A stretch of 39,148 bases of DNA, taken from an uncultured Lachnospiraceae bacterium. GTDB lineage: Bacteria; Bacillota; Clostridia; Lachnospirales; Lachnospiraceae. The stretch lies in NCBI GenBank assembly GCA_902778245.1, contig CACYXH010000016.1:1-39148 (forward strand). Reading direction: 5' to 3'. Shown here one piece after another: positions 8,550-16,476 of this stretch. Under the pieces are notes generated by a model. It was not told where the DNA came from. It did not search any database and was given only the letters and a program-made list of their open reading frames with translations. Every line of letters starts with the position of its first letter. Position 1 is the stretch's first letter. The position numbers and the translations under genes were made by a program.

Positions 8550-9708
8550 AATTTGTTTCCTTTCTCAATAAAAGATATAGGTCCTCTATATTCATTTTAA
8601 CTAGCGGTAATGCAGGGAGCAAAACGAGAATGACACCGGTTAGTAACTTCGTTGGCCATAAGACATTTTGTTCCCTGAGCAAAAGTTCGCATATGCCATA
8701 ATCCAAAACAAACATTATAAAAAAAGGAAAGTCTAGTCTTATAAATAGGTCGAAAATTGTTGAGCCATATAGCAGATGAACCGCAATCTCTTTTTTATGC
8801 TTGTTCACAAATTGCAGTAACATAGAAACAATAGTTACCGATGTAAGCAAAAACATAAGCACAACAAAACACATACTAATGCCTATAAGCTCCAGATTAT
8901 CCTCCATGATGTAGGCGATCTGTTCTTTCATACTGCGAAAATTATAGTCGGGATGCAACTGCTGCAATTCATCTTGTATCGCATCTTTTGTCTTCCGATC
9001 TGCATTGATATATAGATTATTAAAAAACACACCGTCCCATTGTTCAACTATATAGCCCATGGGGATGACAATATATTGATCTAACCAGATAGCGTTTCCC
9101 GACCACTTTGGATTCAAATAAAAAGTATGCGGGCTTAAAAATCCAATCACCTGATATTGATTATCTATGATCTGATTTAATGTAATCTCTGCAGCGTAAT
9201 CGTTTCCCATGAGAATAGGAATATATCCATCCTCTGTCAGCATATTCTCATACTCGCTCGCAGTGAACAGCCTTCCATCTGAAACTGACCATGAAAAAAA
9301 TTCAGAAAAATAATCTGTTATAAACAGTGTTTGATATTCTCTTAATTTATTTTGCGGGTCAGAATAAGAGAAAGAATCCCCATGATCTACAAAGTCTTCT
9401 AGCATAATGGACGAGTCATCAAAAGAAAAACATTTCCCTCCGGTCCTCTCGTATATATTTTTTTCAATTTCCTGATTTCCTTCCGGCACATAATAAACAT
9501 CATTATTTATCAAATACCATGTCGTGTCCTGAACCATTGAGATTACTTCCAGTTCTTTTTTAAATTCTGACCATGGGGAATAAAATACCCCGGCATACTG
9601 CTGAAGGAACATCACGACTAAAATCTGAATGTTCAAAACAAAATATAATTTCTTTTGTTTCCAAATATCCCGAAATCCTAATTTTAATTGAGTACTTATT
9701 CTTCGCAT
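8542..9708 (-). CDS. ABC transporter permease, FtsX/MacB-like topology (bacteriocin export or immunity)
   Basis: About 388 residues. One membrane helix lies near the N-terminus (FVLNIQILVVMFL). A polar extracytoplasmic domain of about 200 residues follows, then three helices (about 250-275, 300-325 and 340-360). This is the FtsX/MacB arrangement of one plus three helices around an external domain. It is shorter than the long 7TM immunity proteins usually found with lactococcin 972. The ATG at 9708 directly follows the upstream stop codon; a TTG at 9714 would overlap it. The gene is coupled to the short permease before it and the ATPase after it. Exact substrate not shown. Confidence 0.8.
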   Translation of the reverse strand: MRRISTQLKLGFRDIWKQKKLYFVLNIQILVVMFLQQYAGVFYSPWSEFKKELEVISMVQDTTWYLINNDVYYVPEGNQEIEKNIYERTGGKCFSFDDSSIMLEDFVDHGDSFSYSDPQNKLREYQTLFITDYFSEFFSWSVSDGRLFTASEYENMLTEDGYIPILMGNDYAAEITLNQIIDNQYQVIGFLSPHTFYLNPKWSGNAIWLDQYIVIPMGYIVEQWDGVFFNNLYINADRKTKDAIQDELQQLHPDYNFRSMKEQIAYIMEDNLELIGISMCFVVLMFLLTSVTIVSMLLQFVNKHKKEIAVHLLYGSTIFDLFIRLDFPFFIMFVLDYGICELLLREQNVLWPTKLLTGVILVLLPALPLVKMNIEDLYLLLRKETNFD

Positions 9709-9710
9709 AC

Positions 9711-10256
9711 TCAAATGAACTCTTTATGATAAACCCTTTCACAATTAAGCACACATCCTGTAACATACAATAAAACAGACAGTTCCACTTTTATCATCAT
9801 GGGACACCGAAGTTGAATATGCATAAGCAGCATACTCTTTTGCAGCAAATATTCCAAACCGTTTCCGCAAAGAAAAACGGCTATCATCAAAACCATAAAA
9901 CCTATATTAATTCTCAAACATATTTCTATTTTTGATGCACCATAGAAATGGCGAATCGACCATTCTTCGTACTTTGCCTGAATCCAGTAATCTAGAATAT
10001 TCCATACATCAAGGATAAGCAGCCCAAGAACTAAACCAAACACAAAAACAAGGGTAGTAGAATTATCTGGCGCACTACTTGAAATCTGAAATGTTTCATC
10101 TGATACCACTTGTTGAGTAGTCAGGCTAGCTCTGCTCTTTTGCAAATCAATTACTGCCCAACTTGTATATGCGACAGCAGTAATAACAGAATAGAACATG
10201 ATGAGAATAAACGCATTTGTAAACAAATATCTTGTTTTTTTACAGAAACTATTCAT
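9711..10256 (-). CDS. Short membrane protein, second permease-like subunit of the exporter
   Basis: A 181-residue protein with four predicted membrane segments (about 10-35, 65-90, 110-135 and 155-172). A short external stretch lies between the first and second. The topology mirrors a minimal FtsX-type permease with almost no extracytoplasmic domain. I do not recognise the family. Its ATG overlaps the bacteriocin stop (ATGA), and its own stop abuts the start of the larger permease, so all three are translationally coupled. Likely roles are the partner half of a heterodimeric exporter or the immunity protein; neither is proven. Confidence 0.75.
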   Translation of the reverse strand: MNSFCKKTRYLFTNAFILIMFYSVITAVAYTSWAVIDLQKSRASLTTQQVVSDETFQISSSAPDNSTTLVFVFGLVLGLLILDVWNILDYWIQAKYEEWSIRHFYGASKIEICLRINIGFMVLMIAVFLCGNGLEYLLQKSMLLMHIQLRCPMMIKVELSVLLYVTGCVLNCERVYHKEFI

Positions 10257-10532
10257 TGTATATAACTATGATACTTGTAACATGTTTTTAATGGGTTATT
10301 TGTTTTACTTGCACTAACGTGAGTTCCATTCCACCCCGTTTTCCATCCACTATCATATGATCCCTCCTGGATTCTAACTCTGGCACCTCTGTATCCGCTC
10401 TCATTATAAGCCCAGGCCTCAATTCCTGTTGTTATGTTACTCCAAGTATAATATCCGTAAAGAGTTTCGCCAACCACAGGTGTTACACAAGCCAAAGAAG
10501 ATGCCATTATCAGCGCTACTATAGATTTTCAT
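10253..10532 (-). pseudogene. Lactococcin-972-like bacteriocin precursor with a start-region frameshift
   Basis: The 84-residue open frame (from 10507) has a region with GYYTWSN, RGARVRI, SGWKTGW and NPLKTCYKY segments. This resembles the Trp/Tyr-rich lactococcin 972 family; similarity is moderate. The good ribosome binding site (AGGAGG, 10544-10539) precedes an ATG at 10532 that is in a different frame and would give only 31 residues. If the A4 run at 10529-10526 had one A fewer or two more, that ATG would read MK(K)SIVALIMASSLACVTP, a clean signal peptide running straight into the toxin. As written, the toxin frame has no ribosome binding site of its own. It is an indel, a phase-variable start, or a sequencing error. 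It lies between agrD and the exporter genes. Confidence 0.7.
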
Positions 10533-10571
10533 AGTTAACCTCCTAACTCTAGATAAATATTCTAATTTTTA

Positions 10572-10718
10572 TCAGTTCTTTTTTGCTTTAATTACCTCTG
10601 GAATCTTAGGGTCAAATAACCCCGGCACCATACATTTTCCCACTGCTTTTCCGCCCAAAAACACGGCAAAATCACCTAATTCTTTTATAATGACTTTTTT
10701 TACAGATTTATCTTTCAT
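10572..10718 (-). CDS. agrD: AgrD-like cyclic peptide autoinducer precursor
   Basis: A 48-residue ORF too short for standard calling. It has an excellent ribosome binding site (GGAGGAGGTGGTGAAG before the ATG at 10718). It follows the AgrD plan: a basic amphipathic N-terminal helix (MKDKSVKKVIIKELGDFAVF), a glycine-containing turn, a single cysteine at position 29 (GKCMVPGLF), and a C-terminal acidic/proline segment DPKIPEVIKAKK. That tail matches the PK.PE pattern that follows the signal in clostridial AgrD peptides. By analogy AgrB would cleave after the ring segment and the cysteine would form a thiolactone. The ring would lie within CMVPGLF; its exact end is uncertain. It is the first gene of the bacteriocin transcript, and agrB lies 1.6 kb away. 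Confidence 0.82.
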   Translation of the reverse strand: MKDKSVKKVIIKELGDFAVFLGGKAVGKCMVPGLFDPKIPEVIKAKKN

Positions 10719-10808
10719 CTTCACCACCTCCTCCCATTTCAACTCGTAAAACTATTGATACTGCATTTTCATAATATCTCTGTATCTATATGGTTTTATC
10801 TCGAACTA

Positions 10809-10837
10809 ATTATATCAATTCCAAGAATTACTTTATA
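10809..10837 (-). promoter_or_regulatory. Probable promoter of the agrD-bacteriocin operon
   Basis: Minus strand: a perfect -10 TATAAT (10814-10809), 90 bases upstream of agrD, but no recognisable -35 at 16-18 bases. This is what an activator-dependent promoter looks like. Upstream, around 10890-10918, are three ACG-centred 9-base repeats and one TACGTTAAT that fits a LytTR half site. The expected second half site at about 21 bases is not there. Confidence 0.5.
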
Positions 10838-10944
10838 AAAAATGAACAAGCAGAAAAATATCAGTAAAAAGCGTTTTTATTTTTTGATAGAAAACGAAAA
10901 TTACGTCATTAACGTATCATGTTTCTTAAATTTATTTTATTGGA

Positions 10945-10974
10945 TTGACTTTATATCTATGAACTATATATAAT
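10945..10974 (+). promoter_or_regulatory. Promoter of agrC
   Basis: -35 TTGACT (10945-10950), 18-base spacer, -10 TATAAT (10969-10974). The predicted start of transcription falls near 10981, leaving a very short leader with ribosome binding site AGGGGGA just before the gene. It diverges from the agrD promoter. Confidence 0.7.
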
Positions 10975-10997
10975 ATTTCGTAAAGGGGGATTGGGTG

Positions 10998-12305
10998 ATG
11001 ATTTATTTATTGATCTACTGTTTGAACGCGCTTGTTTACTTATTGCCCCTTTTAACTTTTCTCCCTTTCCATATTTCGCTGCTCAACAAGATCAGCATAT
11101 ACATTATTATACTTGGCAATATTTTCATAATGGTTTACTGTATTGGCAACATAGGTGTCGTTTTCCTCCTACTGTCTGTCAGTCTCTTTCTAAGCTTTCT
11201 CGACACCCACAGATTGCGCAATGTATGTCTATTTTTTGCTTCGTATATGTTTTGTGTATTTTGGGATAATTTATTTACTGTTTTATGGAATATTCTGGGA
11301 TTTCCAATCACAGATATTCTCAGGCAGAATACCGCGCTATATATTACTTACACTGTACTATATACCCTGTTGCTTTTCCTCCTCAGCAAACTACTTGTTT
11401 GGGGAATCCACAAAATAATCATCCCAAAAAACTATGCTGTGATTCCAAAAGAAGTCTGGGGGGCTATTTTCATCAATCTCCTTATTTGTCTGATTATTTT
11501 CGTTTTTAATATAGTTGTTGGAGAGCGAATTGGATATAATAAGAATATCATTGTGTTCAACTGCATTCTCTTCGGTTTTTATATGATGGTATCCACTATA
11601 TCAATCCTTAATTCCATAAAAACATACATAGTAAAATCAGATATGCAATCTAAGCAGGATGCATACGATACGCTTCAAAAATATACCCAACAAATTGAAA
11701 CTATGTATTCTGACATTCGGTCTTTCAAGCACGATTATCTTAATATAATGGCTTCCATGTCAGGCTTTATTGAAGAAGGCGATATGAGTGGACTAACACA
11801 GTACTTTTCAAAGAGTATTGTTCCTCTTAGTTCTCAGATAAATAAAAGCAATTATAAACTCAATCAGCTTATGAACATTAAAATTTCTGAAATAAAAAGT
11901 ATTATTTCAGCAAAGATAACTTATGCTCATGAAATAGGTGTTGAAGTAAATGTCGAAATTATCGATCCCATCTACACTATTCCAATGGGGACTCTTGATC
12001 TGGCAAGAGTTCTGGGGATTTTTCTTGATAATGCAATAGAAGGAGCCCTAGAAACAGACACCCCCACAATATCATTTGCCATGATCAACAATATAGGCTC
12101 TGTTACCATTATCATTTTAAACAACTATATCAAGCACAACATCCCTTATTATGATCTCAAAAAAATTTCCATCTCTACTAAAGGAAAGAATCGAGGAATC
12201 GGATTACATAATGCGGAGAATATTTTATCTAAATATCCTAATATCGTTCATGATACAGAAATGAAAGACCATGAATTTATTCAGCGTCTGGAAATTTTCA
12301 AATAG
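10998..12305 (+). CDS. agrC: AgrC-like sensor histidine kinase (GHKL type)
   Basis: Membrane histidine kinase of about 435 residues. The N-terminal 205 residues are almost entirely hydrophobic and form six or seven membrane helices, as in peptide-sensing AgrC/VirS kinases. The H-box is SFKHDYLN with His246 (counted from the GTG at 10995), the N-box is FLDNAIEGA (about 343-351) and the G-box is KNRGIGLHNA (about 398-407). It should sense the processed AgrD signal and phosphorylate the LytTR regulator at 13061. GTG 10995 and ATG 10998 are alternative starts behind AGGGGGA. The last 8 bases overlap the convergent agrB. Confidence 0.92.
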   Translation: MIYLLIYCLNALVYLLPLLTFLPFHISLLNKISIYIIILGNIFIMVYCIGNIGVVFLLLSVSLFLSFLDTHRLRNVCLFFASYMFCVFWDNLFTVLWNILGFPITDILRQNTALYITYTVLYTLLLFLLSKLLVWGIHKIIIPKNYAVIPKEVWGAIFINLLICLIIFVFNIVVGERIGYNKNIIVFNCILFGFYMMVSTISILNSIKTYIVKSDMQSKQDAYDTLQKYTQQIETMYSDIRSFKHDYLNIMASMSGFIEEGDMSGLTQYFSKSIVPLSSQINKSNYKLNQLMNIKISEIKSIISAKITYAHEIGVEVNVEIIDPIYTIPMGTLDLARVLGIFLDNAIEGALETDTPTISFAMINNIGSVTIIILNNYIKHNIPYYDLKKISISTKGKNRGIGLHNAENILSKYPNIVHDTEMKDHEFIQRLEIFK

Positions 12306-12861
12306 CCCACCTTGTCTTTATATGTTGCAGAATTAATGTAACCACCTCAAACAGAGCGGCAAGTGTTATCAGGTCTCTTATTTGGGAACAACAAATAGCG
12401 GTCATCATGTAAGAAAATACAAGAATACAGGAACAATATTTCTGAGATATTCGATTTGACTGGCCAATGGGATTATTCTCTGTTCCTTGTGGTGACAGCC
12501 AATACGTTATTATAATTAATATAATAAACAGAACCACAGTCTGCAGGATATTTAAAGTTAGCATTTCGCTGATCTTTACTCCGCCAATAACCATACATCC
12601 CGTTCCAATCAAGCATCCTATACTGCTTTTCAAGTGTATGCCTCCGGATACCATCCTGAAAATGCCAAAGACTAACATAAAGATCAACGTTTCTGTCAAA
12701 ATCGATAAATACAATGCCAAAAGCAGAATGAGGCCAATCATACATACATCATGCAGCAGAACTTCAATTCCCAGCTTCATTTTTGCAAGTTCAATTTCTT
12801 CACGGGTTATGAATTTAGCAAAGTATTGTGTAATTTTATCTGCAATGTCTTCCAAAATCAT
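12298..12861 (-). CDS. agrB: AgrB-like peptide-processing membrane protease
   Basis: Accessory gene regulator B family protein, about 187 residues with five or six membrane helices. It carries the family motif RMVSGGIHLKSSIGC. The catalytic His and Cys fall at 76 and 83 counted from the ATG at 12861, almost the same spacing and position as in staphylococcal AgrB. It should cut AgrD after the ring segment and close the thiolactone. The frame is open from a GTG at 12867, but AGGTG sits right for the ATG at 12861. It is transcribed alone, convergent with agrC and divergent from agrA, and is not next to agrD, which is unusual for this family. Confidence 0.93.
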   Translation of the reverse strand: MILEDIADKITQYFAKFITREEIELAKMKLGIEVLLHDVCMIGLILLLALYLSILTETLIFMLVFGIFRMVSGGIHLKSSIGCLIGTGCMVIGGVKISEMLTLNILQTVVLFIILIIITYWLSPQGTENNPIGQSNRISQKYCSCILVFSYMMTAICCSQIRDLITLAALFEVVTLILQHIKTRWAI

Positions 12862-12880
12862 TTTCACCTCATGATGTTGA

Positions 12881-12909
12881 ATTATATCTTATCGTCCGTC
12901 TTTATAAAT
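12881..12909 (-). promoter_or_regulatory. Possible activator-dependent promoter of agrB
   Basis: A perfect TATAAT (12886-12881, minus strand) lies 20 bases before the agrB start, with no consensus -35 upstream. Like the agrD promoter, a TATAAAG lies a short distance upstream, but at a different spacing (13 instead of 16 bases). Confidence 0.35.
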
Positions 12910-12995
12910 AAAACTAGAATAAAAAGGGAAATATGAAATCATCTTCGTTTTAGGAAGACAGAAATTATGCAAATTGCTACATTTATTATATTGTC

Positions 12996-13023
12996 TTGCA
13001 ACAAAAATAATATACGGTATAAT
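12996..13023 (+). promoter_or_regulatory. Promoter of the LytTR response regulator
   Basis: -35 TTGCAA (12996-13001), 16-base spacer, -10 TATAAT (13018-13023). It is followed by the ribosome binding site AAGGGAAAGG (13046-13055) and the ATG at 13061. Confidence 0.6.
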
Positions 13024-13060
13024 GAATTTATAATATTGAATATTTAAGGGAAAGGTTATT

Positions 13061-13786
13061 ATGCTCGACATCTATATTTGTGAAGACAATGAACAGCAGT
13101 TAAAGCTGTTTGAAAAATACGTTCGTGATGTGATAATGATTGAAGAATTGGATATGCATATATGCGCTTCCTCTAAAAATCCGTATGAAATAATTGATCA
13201 TGTCAAGACTGCCAAAAATCTAGGTTTATTTTTCTTGGATATTGATTTGAACTCCTCCATCAATGGCCTTCAATTAGCACAGGAAATCAGAAAATATCAG
13301 CCCCGATGTTTTATTATTTTTATTACATCTCACTCCGAAATGAGTTTTCTTACCTTTCAATATAAAGTCGAGGCGCTTGATTACATCATTAAAGATAATT
13401 TTTCAAAAATTCACGAAAAAATTCATGAATGTATGCTCAATGTTAACGAAAAGTATTCATCTGTCAATAATCATATAAATAAGGTATTTACTATAGCGCT
13501 AGGAGATAAAAATCTCAATATTGATTTTGATAATATACTCTTTTTTGAAACATCCTCTAATATTCACAAAATTATCCTTCACGCTAAAAATCGTATGATT
13601 GAGTTTTCCGGTCAACTGAAGGATGTTCAAGCTCAGTTGGACAGCAGGTTTTACAGATGCCATCGTTCCTACATTGTAAACAAGCACAACATCAAAGAAA
13701 TCGATTTCAAGCAGAGTATAGTTTATATGACAAATGGTGAAACATGCCTGTTATCCGTTCGGATGAAAAAAGGTCTTAAACATTGA
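13061..13786 (+). CDS. agrA: AgrA-like LytTR response regulator
   Basis: A 241-residue response regulator. The receiver domain (1-125) has the acidic pair in CEDN (8-9), phospho-acceptor Asp60 in FFLDIDL and a lysine in LDYIIKD. The C-terminal LytTR DNA-binding domain (about 140-241) contains FFETSSNIHKIILH and FYRCHRSYIVN, very like AgrA. It is the expected partner of the kinase at 10998. Its probable targets are the agrD-bacteriocin and agrB promoters, both of which have a good -10 and a poor -35. It has its own promoter rather than lying downstream of agrC, so the classical agrBDCA operon is broken up here. Confidence 0.92.
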   Translation: MLDIYICEDNEQQLKLFEKYVRDVIMIEELDMHICASSKNPYEIIDHVKTAKNLGLFFLDIDLNSSINGLQLAQEIRKYQPRCFIIFITSHSEMSFLTFQYKVEALDYIIKDNFSKIHEKIHECMLNVNEKYSSVNNHINKVFTIALGDKNLNIDFDNILFFETSSNIHKIILHAKNRMIEFSGQLKDVQAQLDSRFYRCHRSYIVNKHNIKEIDFKQSIVYMTNGETCLLSVRMKKGLKH

Positions 13787-13904
13787 GGTTCTATTTACCG
13801 TACCACTGCTTCTACCGGACATTCCCAATAACAGTTTTCGCAGTGCAGGTGCGCTTCTGCTCCACCACATACGCAATTGCGATTCCCCCAATGCAATATA
13901 GAAA

Positions 13905-14027
13905 TGGGGCTGTTGCAAAAAACTGGTAAGGAGTTTCGCATATCCATATGTACGCATCTAATGTCACAAACAGCAAGCGAACATAGGATAACGGAACTCC
14001 GTTAGCCAATATTTTGCAACGGCCCCA
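13905..14027. repeat. Small element bounded by 16-bp inverted repeats (MITE or IS ends)
   Basis: TGGGGCTGTTGCAAAA (13905-13920) and TTTTGCAACGGCCCCA (14012-14027) are inverted copies with one mismatch, 123 bp end to end. A GGG-rich tip followed by TGTTGCAAAA is typical of insertion-sequence termini. No transposase fits inside and I see no clear target duplication. A 65-codon TTG-started minus-strand frame crosses the whole 13787-14033 gap, including one repeat; I do not believe it is a gene. Nothing else is seen in this gap. Confidence 0.55.
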
Positions 14028-14033
14028 CCTTTT

Positions 14034-15725
14034 TTATATCTGAACATTAAACAGGTTTCTCAGCTGATTTGCAATGTCATCGCTGTCCGCCTTAATAAAG
14101 GCTGCCTCGTTAATATTAGAAAGTTTTTCCAGCTCCCCGGTGTTGTCGTAATTGTAAGCGATAGAATAGATCGGCACCTGGAGACCGCCCACGATTCCTG
14201 TGATCCGATCCAGGGTATAACCCTCATTCTGATCGCCGTCCGTGAGCAGAAACAGCATCAGTTTCGCATCCGGCACTTCTTTCGCTTTCTCTTCCAGCAT
14301 CTGCAGCCCGGTCAGCGCCGCATCATAGGTGGCGGTGGATCCGGAAGCGGACAGTCCCTTCACCTCCCCGGAGAAGTAAGCTCTCTGGGTAGCGTCAAAC
14401 TGCGCGATGGGCAGATTGATCTTGACCCTGCTGGAATAACTGATCAGCCCCACATAGTGTTCCGATCCGATATAGGTAGACGCATTGACCAGGGATCGTT
14501 TCAGTGAATTGATGGGTTCTCCGTCCATAGAACCGGAAACATCCGCCACAAACACCGCAATGATGGGTTTTCCACCGTTCTTGTTCTGCTTCCATACCTT
14601 CTGTGCGGCCAGATATCCGGCGCCGTCCAGCCCCGCGTTTCCCGGGTCATAATCATCATGCAGATTAAACCCTTTCTGGGAAGCCAGCTTCTGGCTCTTC
14701 TCATTCTGGCAATACTCCACAAACAGCTTTGCGGCTTCCTTCTCTTCCTCACTGCAGTAATCGAAAGTGTAGACCGGATGGTCATGCCGGATACCTGCCG
14801 GAATATACTCATATCCCTTAAGCTCCGGTGTGTTTACATAGGCCTGCTCTTCCATAACCATGGCATTGATAATACCTTTCGCAGCCTTATTTCGAAGCAC
14901 TGCGGTGGTGTAGGCCGCCGTAGGCGCTACTTTCTGATAGTCCGTCAGTTTTTCTACCGCCTGCTGGGAAAGAGGATCGTTCTCATCAAAAGATTTCAGC
15001 ATCTCTGCCAGAATATTAAGGCCGGTGGAGGAGGTATAGGGATTTGTGTAAGCAAACACCAGATCCTGGTTGATGGTTGCCTCCAGCACATTTCCCACGG
15101 TTGCCTCTTTGTATTTTTCAATAAATTTGTCATAGACGTCTTTTTTGATCAGAATACCCGCCGTATTCCCCGCGATGCGATCCGTCAGCTTCTCTATACC
15201 CACACCGGAAGAGCGCAGCATCTCCCCCCAGGCGTAATTGCTGGGAGCAAAAACCTGCGGCCGGTACCCGCCGGAAACGATATAGGTAAGTCCTTCACCG
15301 GAGGTGATCTTCCGCACAGATACGCTTACCGTCTTATTCCCAATTTTGTAACCTTCCTTATTGAAATCTTTTGCCACCAGATTCATCCAGTCATCCGGCG
15401 CCTCGGCGCTCATCTCCGTTGCAGCCGCAATCTCAATATCAATGTCTCCGCTGCCCGTCACCGTCAGAGGGAATGTACTGATATCCGCCAGGGCATCCGC
15501 CTCGGAAATCTCGTCCGCGTCAATATCCAGCGTGGGATTTTGCTCTGTCGTCACAGCCACCTTTTTCATCAGGGAGGAAAGTTCCGCCTGTGCATCTTCA
15601 TAAGAGAGCGCATCTTTTCTGTCCTCGTTCTCCGTTCTGGTTCCGCCGCTGCACCCGGAAAATGAGCAGGCCATGACCACAGCTAACCCTATACTCGCAC
15701 ACTTCTTTGCAAATCTCGTCTTCAT
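14034..15725 (-). CDS. Lipoprotein with substrate-binding-like and VWA domains
   Basis: A 563-residue surface protein. A lipoprotein signal (VVMACSFSGC, Cys25) anchors it outside the membrane. Residues about 85-380 look like a type 2 periplasmic binding fold, and residues 385-563 are a von Willebrand A domain with an intact MIDAS start, DVSGS at 395-399, then ASGSTATYD and LLTDGDQN. The metal site implies divalent-cation-dependent protein or ligand binding. It is the last gene of a three-gene operon, 1 base after the membrane protein before it. This domain combination occurs in other clostridia; I know of no assigned function. Confidence 0.85.
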   Translation of the reverse strand: MKTRFAKKCASIGLAVVMACSFSGCSGGTRTENEDRKDALSYEDAQAELSSLMKKVAVTTEQNPTLDIDADEISEADALADISTFPLTVTGSGDIDIEIAAATEMSAEAPDDWMNLVAKDFNKEGYKIGNKTVSVSVRKITSGEGLTYIVSGGYRPQVFAPSNYAWGEMLRSSGVGIEKLTDRIAGNTAGILIKKDVYDKFIEKYKEATVGNVLEATINQDLVFAYTNPYTSSTGLNILAEMLKSFDENDPLSQQAVEKLTDYQKVAPTAAYTTAVLRNKAAKGIINAMVMEEQAYVNTPELKGYEYIPAGIRHDHPVYTFDYCSEEEKEAAKLFVEYCQNEKSQKLASQKGFNLHDDYDPGNAGLDGAGYLAAQKVWKQNKNGGKPIIAVFVADVSGSMDGEPINSLKRSLVNASTYIGSEHYVGLISYSSRVKINLPIAQFDATQRAYFSGEVKGLSASGSTATYDAALTGLQMLEEKAKEVPDAKLMLFLLTDGDQNEGYTLDRITGIVGGLQVPIYSIAYNYDNTGELEKLSNINEAAFIKADSDDIANQLRNLFNVQI

Positions 15726-15726
15726 A

Positions 15727-16476
15727 CTAATCCTCCTTTATCGAATCCAGAAGCAGTTTCTTGTAAAGTTCCAGAGAATAGGTGTCCTGGGAGGAGGCCC
15801 CCTGTCTGTTCAGAAATTCCGTCAGTGCAAACACGAATTCCTTCGTTTGCGTGAGCTGCTCCTGATTAGCGTCACGGCACTCTTCTATCAGTTTCTCCAA
15901 TCTCGCAGCGTCTTCCTGTGAAGCGGGATCGTATACCGTCATATAGTTGAGTACTTTTCGGATGTTCCTGCAGATATACTGTTCCACCTGATCCAATACC
16001 TCCTCGGTATCGCCAAGCGTGCTTGCCTGATTGCTGGTAAGAAGATTTGCCAGCCGCTCCTGATAGCTGTCCATCTGACGCATCTGAGCCACCAGGCCTC
16101 CAATGGCATCCTGAAGCGCCTTCCATTTTCCGGAAGCATTCTCTTTCAGCAACTCCCGCACTTTTACGTCCGTAAGACGTCCGTTCACCGGGAGATCCGC
16201 CTCCAGCTTCTTTCTACCGGCGCTTTGTTCCCTCTCTCTTAACTGATTTTCCCTCTCCTCTTTTTTCGCAGCATTCTTTTTGCGGGCGTCCCGCAGGGAT
16301 AAGATCAGGAGTAATACCACCAGAGCCGCCTCAGCAATAAGGCCCCCCTGGTAGAATCCCCGGTAAGAACGGATCCCTATGCTGATCACCACGGAATCCT
16401 TTGACAGCACCAGCATGAGAATGCCGATTCCCACGATCACCAAGAAAACCGATATCGTAATCCTGAGTTTTCTCAT
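15727..16476 (-). CDS. Two-helix membrane protein with a long cytoplasmic helical region
   Basis: 249 residues. Two membrane helices (about 5-24 and 45-62) are followed by a basic linker (RDARKKNAAKKEERE) and a mostly helical, charged cytoplasmic domain to the end. I do not recognise a named family with confidence; XpaC-like proteins have a similar plan but no motif confirms it. Its ATG overlaps the stop of the coiled-coil gene by 4 bases. Its stop lies 1 base before the VWA lipoprotein, so the three proteins are made together and may form one membrane-spanning assembly. Confidence 0.75.
   Translation of the reverse strand: MRKLRITISVFLVIVGIGILMLVLSKDSVVISIGIRSYRGFYQGGLIAEAALVVLLLILSLRDARKKNAAKKEERENQLREREQSAGRKKLEADLPVNGRLTDVKVRELLKENASGKWKALQDAIGGLVAQMRQMDSYQERLANLLTSNQASTLGDTEEVLDQVEQYICRNIRKVLNYMTVYDPASQEDAARLEKLIEECRDANQEQLTQTKEFVFALTEFLNRQGASSQDTYSLELYKKLLLDSIKED

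Noticed and set aside
10815-10944. Search for paired AgrA/LytTR direct repeats upstream of agrD
   Set aside because: One TACGTTAAT fits a half site, but no second copy lies at the expected distance of about 21 bases. The ACG repeats are 9 bases apart, so no binding site is claimed.
13812-14009. 65-codon hydrophobic minus-strand frame downstream of agrA
   Set aside because: It starts with TTG, has no ribosome binding site, and is read straight through one arm of the inverted-repeat element. Most likely a chance frame or relic.
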